Shown: positions 57,262 to 64,000 of the stretch, one piece after another
Layout of the letters: every line of letters starts with the position of its first letter
Numbering within the stretch: the first letter of the stretch is position 1
From: Mytilus edulis
Taxonomy: Eukaryota; Mollusca; Bivalvia; Mytilida; Mytilidae
Direction of reading: 5' to 3'
Assembly (NCBI RefSeq): GCF_963676685.1
Contig: NC_092346.1
Location: 76,957,821-77,021,820, forward strand
DNA length: 64,000 nucleotides
Notes under the pieces: generated by a model
Told to the model about the DNA's origin: nothing
Seen by the model: the letters and a program-made list of their open reading frames with translations, nothing else
Databases searched by the model: none
Position numbers and translations under genes: made by a program

Positions 57262-58098
57262 TCAAAACGTATTTAATGATTGGACCGATTCTATTATTCT
57301 ATTTCAAACCAGAGTATTTTTTTCTGAAAATTCCATCAATATTTACTTAATTTTATATTATCCTAAAGATTGTTTTCCCTTCTCCGTCAAATTGTCCAAA
57401 AAAATAATTTCAATTTTTCTCATTTCCCGCCATCTGTCACGTCTAAACACAGTTATCTTTCTTGGTACAATATGAGTGACGTCATTTTTTGCAACTTCCG
57501 CCATATTTTGTTGAAAGAACCAATGTGATACAGAATTATTTTAAAACAAAAACACCAACACACTAGGTATTGACAGATTCCTATTCATTCTGCAAACAAT
57601 GCAGTGTTGTTCCTTATTTCCAATGCGTAATGATCAAATCGATAGTACATCGACAACAAACAAAAATAAACTGTTTGTTTACATATTTTTGTTTATTTCC
57701 CTCAACTTCAAAGTGTTTCATTGTCTTATTTGTGTGTTTTGTGTGCACACTATAGCTAATAGTACACGTGATGTTGAATAAATGTTAAACCAGATTTTTT
57801 TTGAGAACTGTTGAGAAACAGCATGTGGGTATTAGATGTTGAACAAAACATACATGAAGCCATGATAGGTCATAGCCATTTTGACTTTGATATGGTCCTT
57901 GTAATATTTTTGATAAGTCAATTTACAGTCTGAAGGTAACACAAAGGCATCATGAAATATAGTTTACAAATTTTTCAAGTCTATAATTGTAGTAGCACTT
58001 TCTAAGGCTTATTAAAGCACAATACTTTTCGTTAGAGGTGGTTCCTTTTATTTCTGGACGAACTGAGGATTATAACAAATATATGTATAAAAAACAAT

Positions 58099-58154
58099 AA
58101 GGTCTTTCCTCTACCAATAAGGTCTTTCCTCGCGTAGAGGAAAGACCTTAAAAA
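58099..58154. repeat. Hairpin with a duplicated arm (AAGGTCTTTCCTC)
   Basis: 'aataaggtctttcctctacc' is followed directly by 'aataaggtctttcctcgcgt' and then the inverse 'agaggaaagacctt'. Two left arms compete for one right arm. Looks like a rearranged short foldback element. Confidence 0.7.
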
Positions 58155-58533
58155 TACCCTGCAAAAATAAATACAATAGTAAGATTCTGACTGTTCATCA
58201 AATAAATAATCTGGTACATAGGTTTCTATCCATGTATTATGATAAACAAATGTTTTACTATTAGAAATATAAATAAAACTGTTCTGCATGTATTTACAAC
58301 AATATGCTTATATTGTTGAGCGTAACCTGACAAAGTTTAGTACATATGCACTTAACGATTCGTATTAAATAAACAAGTCTAATATACGAAAAATAACTAA
58401 AGCGGTTAACACAAATTTCAACATAAGCAAATTAACAAAACTAAAAGCAATAGCTGCATGCTGTATGAATGCTGTTAGCATAAAATAGCAACAAACAAAA
58501 ATACAAACATTAAAAAAATAACACTTCGCTTAC

Positions 58534-58565
58534 CTCGCATGAGGTGCAAAGGCCTCCTGATTTAT
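58534..58565 (-). promoter_or_regulatory. Candidate 5' leader exon end of the TRIM gene
   Basis: On the minus strand '...gcacctcatgcgag|gtaagcg' is a strong donor consensus with no other use, and no better one was noticed upstream of the TRIM acceptor. The exon's start is unknown. Low confidence. Confidence 0.25.
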
Positions 58566-61300
58566 CTATTTGGAATTATTCACATCCTCAGGATTACTTA
58601 ATATATGGACCATAATTTGCTATTGGGCTCCGTTTCCCATAACTATAGAAAAGTGATAAAATTTGAATTACTGTAAGAAAAGTTGTAACTACATCTAAAG
58701 ATGCCATTATTTTTATTAACATACAAGTGTATGCTACTCTTCCCTAGAAAAAAAATTGAAATATACGAATTTCAAAGATTCTACAACCGTATTTTTGTGT
58801 CGTTTCTCGCGTTACTTTTTGCTTCCGAAGAGCATAACGCTGACTGATTTATAGATAATCGTCACCGGCAAATTCGTAACTTTTGCTTTCAAATAACAAA
58901 GAACATCGACCAATAAGAATAGTGAGAAGAAAATGCCAAGAACTATAAGTATTTATGTAGCAGATGTAAGAACAGTGGCGTGATTTTTGTGTCCGATTTC
59001 GTAACGCAAATTTTAGATGATGTAATCTGCTTTGTTGTAATAGAATTCTTAAAAACAATATGCAAATATGAACTCTCGCGAGATGTTCAAACAGGTAAAT
59101 CAGAGATGATTTACATTCTTGTTTTGATCTTCGTAATAATTAAGTAAGAAAATGACGTTATCGTTATGCGTTACATTTCACACGAAACAGAAGTCCAGTT
59201 ATTTATTAAAATTGTTTTTGTCCTTAAGTTCTAATCATTTCCGGTCATACGTGAAACATGTGACTAACATGTGATCACGCCCTTACAGCCGGACATACGA
59301 TATACTAGTTCTAAACATTGTTTTTGTTTCCAACGGGATGTTAGCAAACATAATCTGTAGACTTGTTTCGACTTGTTTAAAAAAGGAAAATACAATTTTC
59401 AAAGAGATTGCGCCGGGGGTCTATTATTATTCCTATGTGCATAATGTTACATACGATCTTGTGTGAAAATAAATGCCCAATGACTTGACAAAATCGATTT
59501 CAAATTTGACCGACGTTTAAACACACTACGTTTCCCAATAACGATGTAAAGAGTCCTTGGAAAATTACGTCTCTTATCATGTTGCTGATGTTCGTTGGAT
59601 TGATTTTGCTTCAGCAGTAAATATTACTGGATATTTTAGGTGAATAAAGATAATTAAATGAAAAATGCATGTTAATATACCGTTACACTAGGAATGTACA
59701 AAGTTGGTAACTTTGTCACAATTTTTAATTATTTTTTTTTATTCATGTTCTGCAAACACTTTTCAGAAACTCAATAAACTTGTCAAAGGAAAAGTAAACT
59801 TTTACCAGGCATGACTTGAAAGGAAGTACTTTATTGATTTTAGCCCACTAAAGTAGGTTAAAATGTGGAAACCATGTAGATGGTGTACAGGTCACAAATA
59901 TCACATGGTGCCTATTTTAAAGATTTTAATTCAAAGTTAAAAGTTTTTTTCTTTACTGGATTTAAAGAAGTTTACATTGCCAATGATTTGGAATAAATTT
60001 TATATAACTGGAATTTCAAAACCAAATATAAATATATTTTTTTGGCCAAAACATCAAGATACAACGATTATGGTATCCTGTATCAATGAAGAAAATATGG
60101 AAAATTCTGAATAAATTGTACTAATTGTTTTCAAAACAAGCACATATTTAGGAGTTTTATAATACTGTTAAATTTAAGATGGATTTTAAGAAAAAGTATA
60201 CTGTTCAGATTATTTTAAGCAGATTTTGCAATAAAATAAAACTAAAAAAATGCTTTCGGTTTCTTATGGTTTCCTGTCACGTTTAAAAAAAACTTTAATA
60301 TAACATTGAAAATAGATTTTAAATATTAACATGAAGCAAGTAACACTAGTAATGGTGTTTATTTATGCCTTTTGAATTATATTGTGCAAAATAAAGAAAA
60401 TAAAGATTGGTTTCCTGTTTGGTTTCCTGTCACGTAAACGGTGAATCAAAATGTATTAATTTTTTCTCGAAAAACTCAATTGTTCCATTCATACTATTCT
60501 AACACCAACACAACCCATAAAATAAAAGTTAAAATTTTAGAACTTATAAAAAAGGATACAAAAAGAAACCAAAGGCTGAATACCAAATTATGGTCCATAT
60601 ACCTGAATAACAAATACACAAATTGTAATCCATGTTTTACTGTAATAAACCACCTGTTTACAATTTGTACTCTTAGTTAAAGTAATCAATAAATACCACG
60701 TAATCGTTTATTATCATGATTATGTTTATATTGTTACCTTTAAAATTATTTAACACATTCATTCTGGAACACTTGAATTCTCATACAATGTGTATTAGAT
60801 TAATTCTTTACCAAATCAGTTAAAAGTACTTTATTTAAGAAAAATATGAAAATAACATCTCTTAAACAATTTAATCAAACAGATAATACTTTACTGTACT
60901 TTATCTATTTTATATCGTTTTAAAGCATTCGTCTCGCATTCAACATTTACACATGGCCTTTTCATTCTAAACAGTCATTTTAGGTAAAATAATAAATATA
61001 TGGACTATTAACGTGTTATTAGTAAAAGAGAAATATAACTGACCTGAATACAGAATATAGAAAACTAAGAAAGAATATAAGTTAAGACTTTCAAAATTAT
61101 ATCAAGCACATATCAATATATCCACCAGTATATGGATAAGTGATGACCAGCATACAAGAACAAAAGAAATATAGCGCCAAAATATAATGACCAATAGAAA
61201 TAAAGAAAGTGTGCGGTCCAATGAAGCATAAAAAGAAAACCTTTGTAGTAAACTATTTTTGTCCATCTGATGAGTTAAGCCTTTTTCAACTGATTTTTAT
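58566..61300. other. AT-rich non-coding stretch
   Basis: CG steps are more frequent at about 58790-59620 ('gtttctcgcgttac', 'actctcgcgagatg'), which might mark a promoter. 'ggtttcctgtcacg' occurs twice in 60268-60435. No gene recognised on either strand. Confidence 0.4.
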
Positions 61301-61304
61301 AGTT

Positions 61305-61655
61305 CGTTCTTATGTTGTACTGTTATACCACTGTCCCAGGTTAGGGGAGGGTTGGGATCCCGCTAACATGTTTAGCCCCGCCACATTATTTATGTATGTG
61401 CCTGTCCCAAGTCGTTTGTTTGTGTGTTACATATTTGTTTTTCGTTCATTTTTTTACATAAATAAGGCTGTTAGTTTTCTCGTTTGATTTGTTTTACATT
61501 GTCTTATCGGGGCCTTTTATAGCTCACTATGCGGTATGGGCTTTGCTCATTGTTGAAGGCCGTACGGTGACCTTTAGTTGTTAATGTCTGTGTTATTTTG
61601 GTCTTTTGTGGATAGTTGTCTCATTGGCAATCATACCACATCTTCTTTTTAATAC
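61305..61655 (+). repeat. Dispersed retroelement-end repeat (GGGCTTTGCTCATTG family)
   Basis: Runs from 'ttatgttgtactgttatacc' through 'cgtttgatttgttttacattg', 'ggggccttttatagct' and 'gggctttgctcattgttgaaggccgta' to 'gttgtctcattggcaatcataccacatcttctttt'. Related copies: 27479-27640 (inverse), 62330-62600 and the tail at 42030-42070. The 92-codon frame across it is not a gene. Confidence 0.65.
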
Positions 61656-62129
61656 AGTCATACTAAACTTACCGAATCCAGTAGAAAACGTCATATGTCA
61701 ATAAGTCAGTTTACGTCCAACTGTCAAATACGTAAATAAAATGAACAAAGCATATATATAAACTAATCCACTAATTACAATATGTAATTAATAAACTATA
61801 CCTTTAATTAATCAATATAAGTCATACATTTGTATAATATACAAAAAACAACACAATAAACTAAATATGAAAATATACACAATTACTGTAAAACCTATAA
61901 AATACATTCTACCACATAATTAGCTGTATCGGTTACTGTCTTCTGAGAAATAAGTATACCCTAGGTACATTTAATTTTTAAAAGGTAATTTAAGGTATTT
62001 ATATATGTCAAATACATGTAGAACATGTAACAAATGATGCCCCTTATATATAAACAAAACATTGTAAATGAAAAAGCCAGTATTTATGTGTTTGACACTG
62101 CAGCCTAGTTAAATAAAGGAGATTCATTT

Positions 62130-62260
62130 TGTAGTGTATGATTGCCAATGAGACAACTATCCCCTGAAGTTCCAATTAAGTGGATGAAAGAAATTATAGG
62201 CAAGCATACAACCTTCATCAATTGGAAAACCCCATACTGTATCTACAGCTAATCTTTTAG
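62130..62260. repeat. Fragment ending 'gattgccaatgagacaactatcc'
   Basis: 'atgattgccaatgagacaactatccc' is the inverse of the 'gatagttgtctcattggcaatcat' end of the 61305 repeat, so this is an inverse fragment of that family. Confidence 0.55.
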
Positions 62261-62329
62261 ATAAAAAGTCTTTCCTAAGTCAGGAATCTGATGTACAGTA
62301 GTTGTCGTCTGTTTATGTAGTTTATACAT

Positions 62330-62600
62330 TTGTACATGTATGTGTTTCTTGTTTTTATATAGATTAGATCCTCGGTTTTCCCGCTTGAATGGTTTTACAC
62401 TAGTAAATTTTGGGGCCCTTTATAGCTTGCTGTTGGGTGTGAGTCAAGGCACTGTGTTGAAGGCTGTATCTTGACCTATAATGAAATAAAATTGAGATTG
62501 GAAATGGGGAATGTGTTAAAGAGACAACAACCCGACCATAGGACTTATAAATTGTTACATGGATGGAGAGTTGTCTCATTGGCACTCATACCACATCTTC
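62330..62600 (+). repeat. GGGCTTTGCTCATTG-family copy with another repeat nested in it
   Basis: 'tgaatggttttacactagtaaattttggggccctttatagct' and 'gttgaaggctgtatcttgacctataa' lead to 62484. Then 62485-62542 is the 'aaattgagattggaaatgggga...cccgaccata' block of the 56110 repeat. After that 'gttacatggatggagagttgtctcattggca' resumes the first family. Confidence 0.65.
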
Positions 62601-62689
62601 CTATATCTGTTAACTTATAAAGCTTTTTAATTCTCATGTTGAAGGCCTAGATAATTTAAATTTTGTAAATTTCTGAATTCATCAGATCT

Positions 62690-62920
62690 TGACCTAATCT
62701 ATGGCTCAATGATCAAATTTATCAATGCTAATTTAAGTTTTGGTGCTTAAATCAATTTCTCAAATACTATAAGAAAGAAGGTAAACTTTATTTGGCGAAT
62801 ACATTTTGTTATATGATTTTAAGGTGATTATTTTGACCCTTGACTGCATTATTATATATTTACTGGTCATTGGTCAACATTAAGTCTTTGGGTGCTATTA
62901 ACAGTTTTGTATAAATAAAA
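62690..62920 (+). repeat. Unit of the 'aggtcaac...ggtgtat' repeat family, diverged
   Basis: 'cttgacctaatctatggctcaatgatcaa', 'gaaggtaaactttatttggcg' and 'cattggtcaacattaagt' echo the units at 1-700. Confidence 0.45.
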
Positions 62921-63589
62921 ACTAGTGGTTATTCCCCGACTGAAAAATAACCATGGAGGGAGACCCCTGTTTATTTACTTAATTGGTGAAAAAGTATCAT
63001 GTTATTACTATTTGATTGTAAAAATTAGTTAATTAACTTTCAATTAAAACAGGTTGAATGATTGAAATAGTTTTTAAAATTATATTAAATAAACATGTTT
63101 TGAGGGGAGACAACACTGTATACATCCTGTTTTTTTGGCAGTGAAAAATGAAAAGTTATTTGCAGCCACTGTAGCTCTTTTCGGAGCAGGAGACCTTACC
63201 CTGAAACGATTTTTTTTTAAAGGCCTGGTAAAAACCTATAAATTTCATACAGTTTTGATTATGTAAAATGTGCACGTACATGTATCATGTCTTCATGGGT
63301 ATGAACATGACCTGATTTCAGGTTGTTTTATGTTCAAATTAGGCATTTTTCCCCCATGTTCTTTGGATGGATTTTTATTAATATAATAAAAGTACACTTT
63401 ATTTTTATTTCATTATAAACAAGAGAACATTTTGATTCCACTGATATCTAGTTTTATACAAGTATCTTTATTGATATAAAGTCCACCACTAAGGGTCAAT
63501 TATGCATGGTCCCTCAAAATATGACGTCATAGAAAAAAACTGTTGATTGCACCCTTTATGATTACATGGAGGTCCATTAACTAAATTAT

Positions 63590-63800
63590 TATGATAAGAT
63601 TTTATAAGTAATAGATTAACTATACTTGGTGTCTAGAATTATTGTGTATGTCTGTCTGAAAAGTATCATCTGATCTTGACACAATTTACATTTGTACATG
63701 CATATTCATAATATTAAGTTTTTATGTGGTTAAAAATATTTTCATGTACATGTAGTAAGACCTTGATGATATCTGAATGATATTAAACACATAATTCAAA
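63590..63800 (+). repeat. Unit of the 'ggtgtat' repeat family, diverged
   Basis: 'agattaactatacttggtgtctagaattattgtg' and 'tgtctgtctgaaaagtatcatctgatcttgac' match the unit order seen at 77-330. Confidence 0.45.
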
Positions 63801-64000
63801 TGCATCAGATGACTGGTGAGACTGTTCAGCATGTGCACTCACTAAACCTCTCTTGTTTTAACAGAACTTGTTAAATATTTAGCGTTATCCTATCACAGAA
63901 CATAAATGCATGTTCTACATGTAAATTGTGAAATCTGATTTGAAACATCTGGTGAATTAAGTTTTATTTCATGCGAAATGCAATCAGTATTTTGAAAGGA

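Noticed and set aside
61209..61487. 92-codon ORF
   Set aside because: Lies on the 61305 dispersed repeat; frame not expected to be translated.

Overview
Eukaryotic, AT-rich, repeat-dense genomic DNA, most likely from a bivalve mollusc of the mussel type (Mytilus or a close relative). Basis: multi-exon genes with canonical GT/AG junctions, long introns, no operons, and many short interspersed repeats that look like the families common in mussel genomes (recognised from general familiarity, not by a search). No bacterial genes, CRISPR array, rRNA or clear standalone tRNA gene was seen.

Layout. 1-11235: intergenic or upstream sequence full of repeats, including a 2-kb terminal-inverted-repeat element at 5373-7398. 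11236-23084 (+): a complete SLC16/monocarboxylate-transporter-like gene with five coding exons, all joined in phase 1 (602 aa). Its fourth intron carries a 2.8-kb TTAA-flanked element. 22908-29300: long gene-poor AT-rich stretch. 29313-34216 (+): an intact Toll-like receptor gene (signal peptide, LRRs, two cysteine clusters, TM, TIR). Nearly all of the protein lies in one exon, but its only good ATG is the last three bases of the preceding exon. 34259-49300: remains of retroelements, then a segmental duplicate of the TLR locus (about 37799-49300). That copy is a pseudogene: ATG changed to TTG, several stops and frameshifts, a 2.5-kb Penelope-like retroelement with a 7-bp target duplication, and a 451-bp inverted-repeat element. 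50606-53214 (-): a complete three-exon TRIM-family gene (RING, two B-boxes, coiled coil, B30.2/SPRY-like, 620 aa) with a 33-nt middle exon. 53215-64000: non-coding, with palindromes and dispersed repeats; no gene recognised.

The TLR and the TRIM gene are both plausible innate-immunity genes lying about 16 kb apart; whether they act together is inference. The transporter is an unrelated metabolic gene. Nothing here proves a wholly new system. The best leads are the start codon split from its exon, the dissectable decay of the TLR duplicate, and several mobile elements whose exact ends can be read from the intact paralogue.
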